A stretch of DNA of 64,000 bases from Phallusia mammillata (Eukaryota > Chordata > Ascidiacea > Phlebobranchia > Ascidiidae). The translations under genes and the position numbers were made by a program. Positions 29,867-42,264 of this stretch are shown piece by piece (position 1 is the stretch's first letter; each line of letters opens with the position of its first letter). The stretch is taken from positions 157,820 to 221,819 of the forward strand of contig QLIY01000143.1 of NCBI GenBank assembly GCA_003260075.1, read 5' to 3'. The notes under the pieces are model-generated. The model worked only from the letters and a program-made list of their open reading frames with translations, was not told where the DNA came from and did no database searches.

Positions 29867-32800
29867 AGCCTTAATGAATAACATCTTATCGTCGATCTGC
29901 TTTTCAGATTGTGTGACTGCTTTATGACAATTTTGTTGAGTATTTAAACTGGTTTCCTTTACAGAAGGGCCCAAACTTATTACAAGCAAACTTTACTAAT
30001 CTGAGGATTTTTGAACTTATTAAAACTTAAAAATATTATACTTGAACAGATATTAAAGGATAAATGACAGTGCTAGGTTTTGTGGTTCTTTATGCTGGTT
30101 TGTATTTCAAAACCCAGTGCGTCAAAGCTTTTTTTTTTTAAATATGACAAAAATCCCATAAAAAACTGATCTCAATGCTCGAGACATAAAAGTCTCTGGC
30201 AAACACTAATATCACTGATCAGTTGCAAGAGATTTTTAATTTGCAATTGGGGGGGGGGTTAAATATGACAAAAATGCCATAAAAAACTGATCTCAATGCT
30301 CGAGACATAAAAGTCTCTGGTAAACACTAATATCACTGATCAGTTGCAAGAGATTTTTAATTTGCAATTGATAAACTCTTTACAAAATTACAATAAACTA
30401 CACTGCCTAATAAATTAGCTCTTGAATTATTAACTTTTCATCTAAATTTGAAAACAAGCTAAATTAATCAAAAACTTTCCCAAAATGTAAATTTTGACTT
30501 TCTGGCTTCCTAAAAATCTGCTACAATTCATTTTAACGCAACTATAATTTAGGTGAAAATTGAAAATGACATTTTAAGTTATATGTTAACAAATTTGCCT
30601 CCCTCTTACTCTGTCACGCTTTATAGTGCAGCTATTTCATTTCTAGCTTGCAGAATATTTTTGCTCAATTGTGCTGCTACGATTAATTTTACCCGGTGAA
30701 ATAATAAACACGAGTCAAAAAACGTTTTTTTCCTAATTTTAGTAGCAACTTATAATTTCCAAAAATGACTTCAGCGAAAGATTAAAGTCAAAATTCTTTT
30801 GTTTTCTCACAAAATATCTAAAAGTATTCGCCACATACGGTGGAATAAACTCGCCTCAAAAATTCGTTTTTTCCTTCCCTAATTTCAGCAATTTTGCAAA
30901 TTTCCACAAATGACTTTAGTAAAAGATTAAAGCCCAAATTCTTTTGTTTTTCTCATAACAAGTCTATAAGTATTCGCCACATAAGTAAATAAACGAACAA
31001 ACACATGTTTGGTTGCCTGTTGTGGCTCGTAGGCGACTGACAACTGAATGAAACAAAATTTGTTACCGAGTAGAGTTCGTGTTTTTTTGCTGAGAGTGGA
31101 TTTTCTCACAACAAAGAAGTGAAAAGCATTCAAGCGTATCAAAATTTGCACTTTTTTACTTTTTTGCAACATTTTTAATCCAGTAAAAAAAGTAAGATTT
31201 CGCTAAAACAGTATTTTATATGTATTGTTCGTGTTATACGTATTTAAGTGGGTATGATATTTTTGTGGGTGTACAACAAACGGTAGGTTAAAAAACTTTA
31301 TGCCTTGCAGCTTACAATCGATTTAATACGCTATTTTGGAACATTTTTAATGCAGAAAAAAGGAATTTGCCCCCAAAACGCAATTTAGGTGTATTTTTCG
31401 TGTTTCTTTGCGCATTTTTGTGCTTACCGTATTCATTGTAGTGGCACAACAGACATTTGCGGTATTTTTATTTAACTTCAAAGCAGTAGTTTCCAACCTT
31501 TTTTCAAAACATTTTTCTTTCCTGCCTAATATATACTGCAAAGTAGTTGCTAAACCATACAAAGATCATTCAAAAATTGGTTTTAATAACCTTCGGTTAT
31601 ATTCGAAGAGCTTATAAGTCGCGCTTTATAACGTCCCAACGTTGCGCAGCTATTTCCGGCTTGGTGGGGGGGGGGCTGGTTTTAATAACCTTCGGTTATA
31701 TTCGAAGAGCTTATAAGTGCGGTCTATTTACAAACCACGTGTCAAAATTAAAGTAAAATTCCTTCCCTTCAGTTTCAAAATTCCTCACTTGAGAGGATTT
31801 CCTCCCCGGCTGGGTACCATAGCTTTAAAGTTTGCTGGTCTCAGAAATTTAACATTCCTAAAACATCGTAAAACTTTATCTTAACGAGCAGTAAAGTCGC
31901 TTTCGTCGCAGGGAAACTCAACATCGTTAAATTTTATCCCAGAGCGGTTTTCGTTGTATACAAATATTATAAATATATTGTATAAATATATTGGGGGGGG
32001 GGAGAGCAGTAAAGTCGCTTTCGTTGCAGGGAAACTCAACATCGTTAAATTTTATCCTAGAACGGTTTTCGTTGTATACAAATATTATAAATATATTGTA
32101 TAAATATATTTACATTGGTGCGAGTATTAACGTGTATTCGCGTTTCTGTGTTTGTTTTCGAGTTTGTCGATCGTTTAATAAACTTGCATTTGTCGTCCTC
32201 GGCATAAAAACGGTAGGCCTATATAACAGTACAAAAACAGTGCACATGTGCTGCAGAATCAAGAAACGGCTGCGAAATACTCACAGGTGAAACAAATATT
32301 ACATTTGTTTCGATACATTGTTACCCGGGAGTGAATCCAAATGCCGGTGTTCCGACAACATAGTTTAAATTTGTTGTGGTGGGGGGGGGGTCAAAAAGCA
32401 TCCTTATCCAGAAGAAGCTAGTTTTTTTAAGTTGGCAAAAACTATAAATAACTTTGAAAAGGCATGAAACTAACTTTTGAACCAAAATTTTTTCTGCTTG
32501 AAAGTATAAAGTTAGGAATTATGACTGTATTTTGCACTTAAACGGAATAGACTTCACAAAGCTCGCTAGGAAAACCGCTTAAAATGCGCATGAAACACTG
32601 CGTGTAGCGGTCATGATATTAATGTGCACAAAGTTTATGTTCAACGTTAGCATGTTGTTTGCAATAATGTTGCACAGCATGTAGGGGAAGTGTTTAACCT
32701 CTTTTTAACTGGATGTAAGTGTTGGTATTTCCGTTCTCATGCAAGTCATAAGATATTTTGAGTCATTTTGTTATTCTAGAATGTTCTGCACAAACATAAG

Positions 32801-33715
32801 GTGTTTNGGGGAATGCTGGGTGAATTCTGGGTCTATTCTTAGACTATTTTTAGTCATCTGGTAGTCTATTTTCTTCTATTTTTCTCCCTTTGGGGATGTG
32901 GAAGCTGATTTAATCGTTCGCCTTTAAACGTTTACTCAAGAATACAAAGAAATAAGAAACACTCTGTGGGGCTGTAATCAGTCAGCTGTAATTGAGATGC
33001 AAAGATCAGACTCACCAAACAATTTGCAATGAACATTATAGTTTACACTGTAGCCGCCTTTAACAAGTCGCCATCGAGGCAGGCGTGCCTACACCCGGGA
33101 ATCCAAATGCCGGTGTTCCGACAACATAGTTTAAATTTGTTGTGGTTATTAACTGGTCAACGTTACAAACAGTATCCTTATCCAGAAGAAGCTAGTTTTT
33201 TAAGTTGGCAAAAGCTATAAATAACTTTAAAAAGGCATGAAACTAACTTTTGAAACCAAACTTTTTTCTGCCTGATTGTATAAAGTTAGGAATTATGACT
33301 GTATTTTGCACTTAAACGGAATAGACTTCACAAAGCTTGCTGGGAAAACCGCTTAAAATGTGCATCAAACACTGCGTAACCCTTGCTTTTCTGATAACGT
33401 TTCTATAATATTTCTAAAGTAATAACCCAGCCTTTGGGGTACCACATAACACACACATTTTTTCGTTTTCATTAATTTTTCGTTTTTTTTGTTTCACTAT
33501 ATACAAGAAAGTCGCAAAACGTTTTTGCTTAGCATTTTGGCAAAATCGCAAAACCAAAATGCTCACAAAAATAGTGTCGTTCCAAAAAGTACATTTTATG
33601 GACATTTTTTTCCATTTTTTGTGTTAATTTTAGGACCTGTGCATAAATATGATATATTATCCAGTTTTTAGGTATATTTCAAAACTTAAAATATACTATT
33701 ATTTGTTTAGAAGAA

Positions 33716-33798
<83 letters not shown>

Positions 33799-33890
33799 AA
33801 ATTAGATATGCATTCCCTTGATTTCATTTTGAGCAGAAATTCTGACAATGCATGAAAAAAACACATGACGAATTGGAACAATATTGCCTA
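29867..33890. other. intergenic stretch with duplications and no clear gene
   Basis: G-run joints at about 30250, 31664, 31993 and 32380 each have repeated flanks (for example 30128-30249 with 30258-30372, and 31870-31992 with 32003-32118). 32336-32570 recurs at 33102-33350, the latter with a plus-strand frame ending YPYPEEASFLSWQKL that has no supporting exon structure. A MITE lies at 31484-31821. An N is at 32806. Confidence 0.45.
33716..33796 (+). repeat. 81-base G homopolymer
   Basis: Uninterrupted G81 between TTGTTTAGAAGA and CAAAATTAGATATG. Unlike the short G-runs I see no duplicated flank here. It lies about 100 bases past the stop codon of the UBE2V-type gene. Confidence 0.95.
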
Positions 33891-33891
33891 T

Positions 33892-36396
33892 TTAGTAAGT
33901 ACTGTTTTCGGGTGGCTGTTTGAGAGTGCAATTCTTTTTATCGCGCATTGAAGTACGAATATCTTTCAACAGCTGTTTTATTGATGAGTTTCTTGACCAA
34001 CACATTAGGGCATGAAATTTGTCATCAAGCTGCAAGCAAAATTGTACAGGTTACATTTGAGTTAGGTTTAGTTTATTTCACATGGTAGAAGACAATACAG
34101 CGACACTATATCACTAAACCCAGTGGTGGGATTCAGTCGGTTCGCACCGGTTCTAAAAAAACATCTCACGAAATTTTATGAGAACAGCGAACCGGTTAGC
34201 ATTACTGGTTACTGTCAATGGACTTTTTGTAACAGAACCGGCTAAAAAATACAACTGTTGTGGCAGAACCGACTGACAAAAAATTTGAATCTCACCACTG
34301 GCGGTTGCCAACCACAGGTCTATGGTAAATTTTCTAAGCCATTGTGGGATTTTCTAAAATCCACAAATAGCAAACCAGTAAAAAACAGAATTTCTGCTTA
34401 CTACAATTTTGGCACTCAACAGTCCTGCACACAGCACACTTTCTTAGGACTATTGTCTCCATGCCAATAAACAGAATATATTATGGTTAACCAGTATATG
34501 TCATTTAGTAGAATCTTAAGAGAACACAAAAGTGAATACCTTTCCTGCAGAGTTCACAAACAGGTGGTTTATTTTTGTGCAGAATTTAACTTTCGGTGGT
34601 TTGTCTGGGTAGCTTTCACCGCAGTATATCTCTAAAGTGTAAATCCTGTTTGCAAAAGTGGTCTGCAAAGCACAAAGGGTGACTTTAGCTACATAAACAC
34701 CAACAAAAAGTTGAACAGTTATAGACAGTGATAATTAGATTGTTTCATAAAAACACAGGAAAAATATGCTTTTCATCTGTTTTTTATGAAACAGCCTAAT
34801 GTTCAACTGATCAAAAGCAAGCATCTTACTTTTTTACATTCTACTGTCTGCAGGAGATTCGTTAAATAACAAAATTTAGTTGTAGACACCTGTTTCAAAT
34901 TTAGTTTATTGAAGTAAAAAAGGCGTGACTCATTCCCGAAAATGCACATGAAACTATACAGATGCATGTTTGAAAGCTTTTTATAACTGATTTTGGAAAC
35001 AAAATACCATGGCACACATTGAGAATCACTGACCCAAATTTTACAAGTTCAAGCCTTATCAAACAAGCTTTGAACAATTTAAAAGTCATAATCTGCCATG
35101 AAATGGGCCCATGGTTGTACATTAGAAGTCTTCCTCTGGAGAAAAAAAACACTAAGTCCAAGTAAATCACAGTATGGCAGGCCCATTGGCACCATTTTGA
35201 ATCAGTCGGTCACCAACATATCTGGCAAGGCGTAGGCTAGAAAAATCTAACCTGCGGAGGGATTCAAACCCACGAACGGAGTCTCTCCCGAACCAGCTGA
35301 TTCGGTATAATGCCTTTAATATGCCAGGCATACTGTGATATATATACGAGTGTGCAGTGATCGCTGGTCTTCATAAGTCCAAAGAAGGCTTTTATTCAGC
35401 TTTTTATAGATTGTTTTGTGAGGGGGGGGGGGTTTGGGCACTTCAGGGCTGATCCCATTTATGTTCTTCTTAAGTCCAAAGAAGGCTTTTATTCAGCTTT
35501 TTATAGATTGTTTTGTGATTAATTTTAGTGGCCTTACGTCAGGGGGTCCAATAATAGTGCAATTCCAGTATGTGAATGTGGCATCATTTTCATTTTTGAG
35601 ACCCCAGCTAATAGTGCCGTCTCCCGACCCTTTCATACCGCATTCCAACTCTTCTAGCAGAACGAAGTTTCTAGGGACTGTAAAAAAAGGTAGCATGGTA
35701 ACAGTCAACATTAGGCTTGCGGCAGTTTCGAGCTTATACTTGCTTGGAATGACACTGATTATAAAGTGATGGGACGATACCATGTTTTAAAGCGTGTACC
35801 ATGTGTATATACGTTCGCTACTGATTACGATTACCGAGTACTTAAACATTGGTACTTAGTTGTATATCACTAGCTAATTTGTCTGTCATGGTCGGGGTAC
35901 ATGTGCGCACACTAACATGCAGAAGCATGTAGAAAAATGTGTTTTCCACACAATAGCAAAAACAATATAGATAACCTGGCAGAACTTTTTCCCGATTTTG
36001 TGCTGTCCAAAGCAATTTTGGCAAAAAGTTGCCTGGATTCTCGTAGTATTAACCGCCCTTCACTATCGAAAACTGAGGTTAAACATTTTGATGCTGAGTA
36101 TGAGTATCAATACCTCTGAAATCGGTCAATATATACTGAGTACTAGGTACTCATCCCATCACCACTATTCAGTACACTGATCATTATATATTATTGACTT
36201 GGCCAAGGCCAGTTACCCACATACAACATAACGGGGGGGGGGACCTCTGAAATCGGTCAATATATACTGAGTATTAGGTACTCATCCCATCACCACTATT
36301 CAGTACACTGATCATTATATATATATTATTGACTTGGCCAAGGCCAGTTACCCACATACAACATAACTAAAATTACTTACTTATTACGCCAGACAT
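33892..36396 (-). CDS. UBE2V: ubiquitin-conjugating enzyme E2 variant (UEV, Mms2/UBE2V type)
   Basis: Four coding exons: 36381-36396, 35538-35677, 34540-34662, 33892-34029. Together they make 417 nt, 138 residues plus stop, against about 145 in vertebrate UBE2V2. All borders are GT/AG; exon 1 ends in a perfect A|GTAAGT and phases are 1, 0, 0. Residues: start MSGVI, then [55 protein letters not shown] and C-terminal [11 protein letters not shown] with QPPENSTY. UEVs have the E2 fold without the catalytic Cys and pair with Ubc13 to make K63-linked ubiquitin chains; the HPN-Cys active-site segment is absent here as expected, and the PRNF segment used for Ubc13 contact in Mms2 is kept. The segment before SIK ([12 protein letters not shown]) is diverged. 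Introns hold a MITE (34121-34300), a GTGATGGGACG MITE (35768-36160) and two G-run joints. Confidence 0.92.
34121..34300. mobile_element. MITE of the GTGGGATTCAGCCGGTTC family, in a UBE2V intron
   Basis: CAGTGGTGGGATTCAGTCGG to GAATCTCACCACTG, with AGCGAACCGGTTAGCATTAC inside. It occupies the third intron of the UBE2V-type gene, less than 100 bases from the last exon's acceptor. Confidence 0.8.
35210..35310 (-). repeat. tRNA-derived SINE fragment
   Basis: On the minus strand GTGGGTTTGAATCCC is a B-box-like match and CGAATCAGCTGGTTCGGG a weak A-box-like segment about 45 bases upstream. Related tRNA-like repeats are at 46790-47300, 49380-49470 and 61065-61155. Not a functional tRNA: no acceptor stem. 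Confidence 0.45.
35768..36160. mobile_element. MITE with GTGATGGGACGATACC termini, in UBE2V intron 1
   Basis: Left end AAGTGATGGGACGATACCAT, right end AGGTACTCATCCCATCAC. Its right part (36110-36231) is repeated at 36242-36367 after a G-run (36232), so intron 1 of the UBE2V-type gene is probably about 130 bases shorter than drawn. Confidence 0.7.
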
Positions 36397-36399
36397 TGT

Positions 36400-38640
36400 G
36401 AACAGGTACACACAGCAGTAAAAGAAGTATTTCAGAAAATACTCCTATTTTACAAAAGACCCTACAATAAGAAAATAACCATGGGATAAAGCAGGATTTT
36501 GATGCATATTGTTTTATGTAATGACAGCAATTACTAAACATCTTGGTAATTTCTTATTATGTTGTCTAAATTAGTGACAATTTATTTTCCTGGATGCATT
36601 GCTATGTCATTAGGTGAACATTTACACAAAACAATAAAAGTAGGTGTCTATGCTGTTTAGACAAAATCAGGGACTAACTAAGCTCAATAAAATCCTGTCA
36701 ATTACTAAAAAGGGATATATAAATATAGAAATTTTCTGTTCAGCAAACAAATTCTGATTTGCTCAATTTTCTGCCAATCAACTGCTGATATTTTGACAAC
36801 AAATTCTTGATTTGGATTTAGCAATTTCATCACAGGAAGTTCTTGCTTCTCATGATGCAACAAAAGATTTAATGTTGTTACAAAACCTAACTCCAAACTA
36901 AATAGTGTTGAGATTTTTTTCGTTACAATAAATGTAATTTTTGTGTGGAATGGCAATTTTTCTGCGCAAATGTGCGCGAACTAATTGACTTTTTTTTGAC
37001 AGGTGGATTTACCGATTGATGCAACTTGTATGTAATGCCTGCAAGACAATCAGACAAAAAGAATTACCAAATAAACACAACAGATTTTTACCAGTTTGAC
37101 TGATTTACGTGGATTATTTGTGAAATAAGGCTTGTGATGACATAGAACTTCGTTGTACAACGTAAATTTATCACAAATGTGTCAGATTTAGCAATGGAAG
37201 TTCTGCAAAACTACATGGACAACATTTTTTTACTCGGATACGTACATGTCAAAATCTTAATTTTTTTTTGATTAAAAGGAAAATTCTGAAATGTTGCACA
37301 AAGGATAAACCCCCCACGCAGGCCATTCTTTTTAAACTGGAATGAATACAGCATAGGACTCAAAAATTAACATTTACAACACAGGAGCAAAATCATTCAT
37401 ACTTAATCTTTAGGCATACAAATTTTGCGCAAATAACTGTGTCTACAACATGCATAAATATGTATCTCTTCTACCCCAACAATATAACACAAGCAACCAA
37501 AAAATAAACGTTTCATGAACAACAGAAAAGACTATGTTAAAAGGCAAATATGTGACAAAAAAACAGATTTTTTAGACTCAAATACACTATTTTTAAACTG
37601 TGGCCTACAACCATGACAAAATTCAAATTTACAAATTAAAAAAGCCATAAAAACGGAATCCAAGCCTCCATAATTAAGTTAAATGCATTTACAAAACGGT
37701 TTATTAAATTTCAAGACCCATCCCACTGAAGGAAAATCATGGATTTTTTAATTTAGGTACGATACAACATAAATTAATAGTTTTGTTAAATTTATTTTAA
37801 CAAAATTAAAAATTGCATTCAAAAACACGTAAATTAAGAATAAATAGACTTTAATCTATTCATTAATTTATTTTTAATTTAATTAAAGTGAATGCAAACA
37901 AATTAAATTAAAATCTTTGGAAATAACAAATATTTATTTGATACGGTACCTGAAATAAATTAACGGAAACAATACAAGAACAACAGGAAAAGTCAAAATT
38001 AATTTCAGCTAACAAGTTCAAAACAAACAAAAACATCAAACATTTATTTTCCTATTGCACAATCTTGTAATAAAAAAACAACTTTATAGATAATGTTCTA
38101 CAATACTGACACAAAGCAATGCAAGTTTTTTTTTATCCTAAATCCAAAAAATGATTGAATAGGGTCGAACCACACAAAAAAACAGTACAAGAAAACAAGA
38201 ATGAATTAAAATTGACGTCCCGTTAAAGGAAAAAGTAAGTTCTACCGAAATCCATAATGTAACAGGCAAATCGAGAGAATACCACCGCGATCGAAAAAAA
38301 CTACCTTTTTTCATTCTCTCGCCGCAAATTAAATAGCACTGAAGATAGCGAAGCGTTTTAGCAGTTGTTAAAAAGGCGTCTGAATCAGCAAAGTGGTCTT
38401 CAATAGTGTTTACTGTCCACTTAGGTCAGTTTCGAAACTTAAAAACCAACCAATAAAGAAGAACAACCTTGGTGTCACAAATTGCTGAAATAAGCAAAAC
38501 CTCATCGGGGGGGGGGGGGTCAACCAATAAAGAAGAAAAACAACCTTGGTGTCACAAATTGCTGAAATAAGCAAAACCTCATCGGGTTTTGAAGTGTAGC
38601 CCAAGTTTTTGTGAAGTTTTTGTTACAAAGGACAACCGAA
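36400..38640. other. AT-rich intergenic region between diverging genes
   Basis: Upstream of the minus-strand UBE2V-type gene and of the plus-strand exons near 39 kb, so it should hold both promoters. I see no clear TATA box or conserved element. 38446-38505 repeats at 38521-38585 around a G-run. A minus-strand frame at 36705-36956 lacks splice borders. Confidence 0.4.
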
Positions 38641-39128
38641 TACGATTACCGATATGGACAGGTTTGTGTTCAAAGTTTATTATTTGTTTTAGTTGAAAAT
38701 TGTTTGTCAGCAAACACAAAATGCATTAGATTTGAAAGTTAGTTAGGTTATTCTGTGACTTTACTGTTTACTGTTTTAATTTTGAACAATAACATATGAA
38801 CGGAATTCTAGAATAAATATTTGTGACGTATTCAATCGTTATGGTGACGTAAGTATATTTAATGGGCTTTTAGACAATTGTAAAATTTAAGGTAAACATT
38901 TGACCTTTTTGCTGTATTTGCTTTTAAAACGGCAAAGCAACATAGCAAATATGTTTTACGGGGAAAATATACGCCCAAGTAACCATTGGAATTTGCTTTT
39001 ACAACCCAAATTGTTGTTCCTGAGTACAAAAGCAGAAAGCCTCGAAATTTTTGGTTGAGACAATTTGTGATTGAAGTACACAAAAAATACATTATTTCTA
39101 TGTGTTAAATTCACACATTGTGCTTTAG

Positions 39129-39315
39129 AAAGTGACATTTCCCAAATACAAATCGCTTTGCCACATGACAATATAAGCTATGAGTTGTTCCAAAACGTAT
39201 CGTTTTCAAGGGTGTATGGTTTCCTGACTCTTCCTAATTTAATTAAAAGAGTGATTTTGTCGCTTGATAGCGTCAGTCATTCATTGTGGAATAATGTGCT
39301 TTGTGCATTGAAAAC
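39129..39315 (+). CDS. candidate internal exon of a plus-strand gene
   Basis: Acceptor TTGTGCTTTAG, then an open frame SDISQIQIALPHDNISYELF continuing to LWNNVLCALKT, with a donor AAAAC|GTAACA just before the stop. A mini start exon ATGGACAG|GTTTGT at 38654-38661 could precede it if the acceptor is at 39132. The donor phase (2) does not match the exon at 39766, which needs phase 1, so an exon between them is missing or this one is not real. Confidence 0.4.
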
Positions 39316-39419
39316 GTAACATGTAGATTAATTGGCAAGGGAGAAATAAAATATTCGATCAAAACAGTATAGTACATTTCTTCTATCACTTTTTAACCTG
39401 GTTGCTTACAAACATTGTT

Positions 39420-39620
39420 AATCAACCGTAGCGCTTGTTACATATACGGCCTTGCACGCTTAAAACAGGTTTCTAAACGAGCTTGATGCAGTCAACCATA
39501 GCGCTAGTCACATGGACGACTTTGCACACTTAAAGCGGGTTTCTAAACGAGCTTCGTACAGTCAACCATAGCGCTTGTTACATGGGGGGGGGGGTAGTCA
39601 GCCATAGCGCTTGTTACATT
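39420..39620 (-). repeat. about 70-bp tandem repeat, cluster 2
   Basis: Three units in inverse orientation to cluster 1 (AACCATAGCGCTTGTTACAT, TTTCTAAACGAGCTT), interrupted by a G-run at 39584 with a repeated CAGCCATAGCGCTTGTTACA flank. Confidence 0.8.
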
Positions 39621-39765
39621 TGTGCAAAAATATCAATAGCCTATCACAAATCGGCAATTTAAAATGTCGTTTTGTATTTACATTCATAATAATCTATGTA
39701 TACATTCAGATGTTTACGGGTTGCTTATAATAAATGAAAGGGCTCGTATTTTCCGTAATATTCAG

Positions 39766-40133
39766 GTATTTTTTATGACCATTTTCCTTCAAGTGATTTT
39801 TCGCTTAATCCGTACTTCCAGGATAACACGGACCGCAGCTCCTTAAACAACACAAACAGGATTACTTTAATTAGACAGAAACCGGGGTCTAAAATACGAG
39901 CCAACTCTACCGTTGAGGAAAAATCGAATTTTAATGCTCCGTATCTAGTGTTTAATTACATTAAGAGCACATTATGTCACAGTGGAAATTTAACAAAAGC
40001 TTTAAGTTCTGAGAAACGACCTAAGCTAAATCAATTACGTATTATCTACGTCATAAGTATATCGCATTTAGCCGGATGTGGTATCGAATTAAGTGTATCG
40101 TCAATAAATAATTTCAAAGCAAGTATCGGGTAA
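39766..40133 (+). CDS. terminal exon of an unidentified plus-strand gene
   Basis: The acceptor GTAATATTCAG opens a frame of 121 residues ending in TAA at 40131-40133, with no internal ATG near its start. It begins IFYDHFPSSDFSLNPYFQDN and includes IRQKPGSKIRANSTVEEKSN, SGNLTKALSSEKRPKLNQLR and HLAGCGIELSVSS. Three N-glycosylation-type NXS/T sites occur. A poly(A) signal AATAAA is at 40212-40217. The length and composition support coding; I recognise no domain. It converges on the minus-strand exon at 40502-40780. Confidence 0.6.
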
Positions 40134-40211
40134 AATTGATAATTAGTATGAGGTAATTTGATTGAGAAGGGAATGTTAATTGTTTTCTTTGTTTTACTTA
40201 ATGTTTATATT

Positions 40212-40217
40212 AATAAA
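40212..40217 (+). terminator. poly(A) signal AATAAA
   Basis: Lies 79 bases after the stop of the 39766-40133 exon, in the expected orientation. The opposite-strand AATAAA at 40356-40361 serves the converging gene. Confidence 0.5.
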
Positions 40218-40355
40218 GCAAGATTTAAAATCAAAATTGGTGACAAGTTAAAATTTTGAACGGTATGTGGTCTGAATGTGTAATGAAAACTAATTCCCTA
40301 TTTTTTCGAAAGAATACATTTTAAAATTTGCACACATGAAAATTAATATGTGATG

Positions 40356-40361
40356 TTTATT
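40356..40361 (-). terminator. poly(A) signal AATAAA, minus strand
   Basis: About 140 bases past the stop codon of the 40502-40780 exon. With 40212-40217 it leaves an intergenic gap of roughly 140 bases between two convergent genes. Confidence 0.45.
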
Positions 40362-40501
40362 TGGTCTCTTTTTCCTGCACAAACCAACTTAAGCATCCCA
40401 TAATGTATACCGCAGGCTCCGTAACCCATTTTCAAATCCTTGAAACATACATTTTGCATGATTATTTTGACCGAAATCGCTTCTCAAAACCCCCTCTAGG
40501 G

Positions 40502-40780
40502 CTAGGATATCGTATTTCTAATCCATGATTGCCCTACACTTTTCACGTCAAAAGCGAGATCACCGCACCCATTATAGTGTGGTTTTACAACGTTTTCGTC
40601 GCACAATGACCGAAAAATATCGTTTTTGTTGCGTAACTCAGCGCAAAACCAATACGATGCAATATCTTTGTCCTTTCTATCCCGTTTAGGTATAAAGACA
40701 ACGAACTTGATATCCATTATATGTTCACTATACTCCTGTTGAATGACAAGAGTGTTTGTACTTTGATTTTGCTGGGCAAT
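40502..40780 (-). CDS. terminal exon of an unidentified minus-strand gene
   Basis: The acceptor GCTACGCGCAG is followed by 92 codons and a TAG stop at 40502. The peptide includes IAQQNQSTNTLVIQQEYSEH, KFVVFIPKRDRKDKDIASYW and CGDLAFDVKSVGQSW, with four cysteines, so an extracellular fold is possible. The exon start region is repeated at 40998-41080 after the G-run at 40978, an assembly joint. Upstream exons were not found. Confidence 0.55.
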   Translation of the reverse strand: MAQQNQSTNTLVIQQEYSEHIMDIKFVVFIPKRDRKDKDIASYWFCAELRNKNDIFRSLCDENVVKPHYNGCGDLAFDVKSVGQSWIRNTIS

Positions 40781-40809
40781 CTGCGCGTAGCATGTAACAT
40801 ATAACAAGC

Positions 40810-41387
40810 ATATACAGCTTAATTAAGCAATTTTGGTTGCAAAACCTGCAAACATGTTCAAGTACACGATGTAACTGCAAACCCCACTAAACATTAAACT
40901 GTAACGACTGCGGTGCATGGATTGACAATTTTTTGATAAATACTAGGCTTTGAAAACATGCATAGAATGTTTTTTTTTGGGGGGGGGGGGGGGGGGGTGG
41001 CAATCTGCGCGTAGCATGCTACATATAACAAGCCTATGCAGCCAAATTAAGTAATTTTGGTTGCAAAACCTGCAGACATGTTTATGTAAACGATGTAACT
41101 GCAGCGCGTTTACCATCTATCCACAAATTGTGCCCACAATTTTGTCGCGCTTTATAACGTCTCAACGTTGCGCAGCTATTTCAGGCTTGGTGAATATTTC
41201 AGCGCAATTGTGCTGCTACGATTTGTGGGGGGGGGGTACCCGGCGAAATAAAGTCCAATGAACATTAAACTACAATGGCTGCGGTGCATGGATTTACAGC
41301 TTTTTGATAAATACTAGGTTTTTGGGGCTCAAAATCCATGGTGGGATTCCAATTTTTTGTCAGTCGACTCTATCACAAAAGTCATAT

Positions 41388-41478
<91 letters not shown>

Positions 41479-42260
41479 CAAAAGGTATGTTACACATGCC
41501 TTTGGATGACTGTTTTGCGAAATTTTTTAACACTAGATTCTATTCTGTATCTTATTGTGTAAAATGGAAATATTAGCATTAGCATTACCTTTAGCTTTTG
41601 TTTTTTAATACAGAAAACCGTGGTTATAACAAATTCGGTTAATCCGGATCTTCGCATAATCCGGACAAAAATTTTGGTCCGAACAGGTCCGGACTAATCG
41701 AGGTTTACTGTAATTTCTGTTCTACATCTTGCTGTGGAAAAAGGGAAACTTACCCATTGTTTATCATTAACTTAAGATTTTTGGTTTTCATATTAGCTTT
41801 ATGGATCGCGAGTTCTTATAACGGCAAAGGGTCTATCATGAAAATACAATTAAAAAGTTTCAAAATCTTTGCTTTAAATGTTTTACACCACTGGTTTATG
41901 TGTTCAAATTTCGTAGTAAACTTGAAACTGTTTTGACGATGAACCTACTTCCTGTTTACACAACTTACCAACTCCTATACAGTTTGACGCACTAGTTTAA
42001 TGAGATCTAACGTTTTGAAGCAGGTCACGTAAACGCAATAGATCATCAAGTTTGTTTTTGATTTTTAAAGAGCGGCGACCTTTTAAATTTCCGACTTGGT
42101 TTTAGACTTTATGTTTTAGCGAAACTGTGCTGCTACGATTTGGGGGGGGGGGTGGTCACGTAAACGCAATAGATCAACAAGTTTGTTTTTGATTTTTAAA
42201 GAGCGGCGATTTGTTTTAGTCCGCGAATTAAACTCAACGCAAATCCTAAATTGTTAAACA
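40810..42260. other. joint-rich region without clear genes
   Basis: Four G-runs (40978, 41225, 41388-41476, 42141) lie in 1.3 kb, with repeated pieces such as GGTCACGTAAACGCAATAGA on both sides of 42141. A half MITE (41338-41387) and a pogo-like relic (41606-41712, CGAGGTTTACTGTA end) are present. The sequence order is unreliable. Confidence 0.5.
41388..41476 (+). repeat. 89-base G homopolymer
   Basis: Uninterrupted G89, the longest in the window. Its left flank is a truncated MITE (GTGGGATTCCAATTTTTTGT to GTCATAT) with no matching right half, so sequence is missing or misjoined here. Confidence 0.95.
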
Positions 42261-42264
42261 AAAA

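Noticed and set aside
33029..33220. Plus-strand ORF ending YPYPEEASFLSWQKL
   Set aside because: Lies in a duplicated block, lacks splice support, and the other copy (32336-32570) is broken; could be reconsidered with RNA data.
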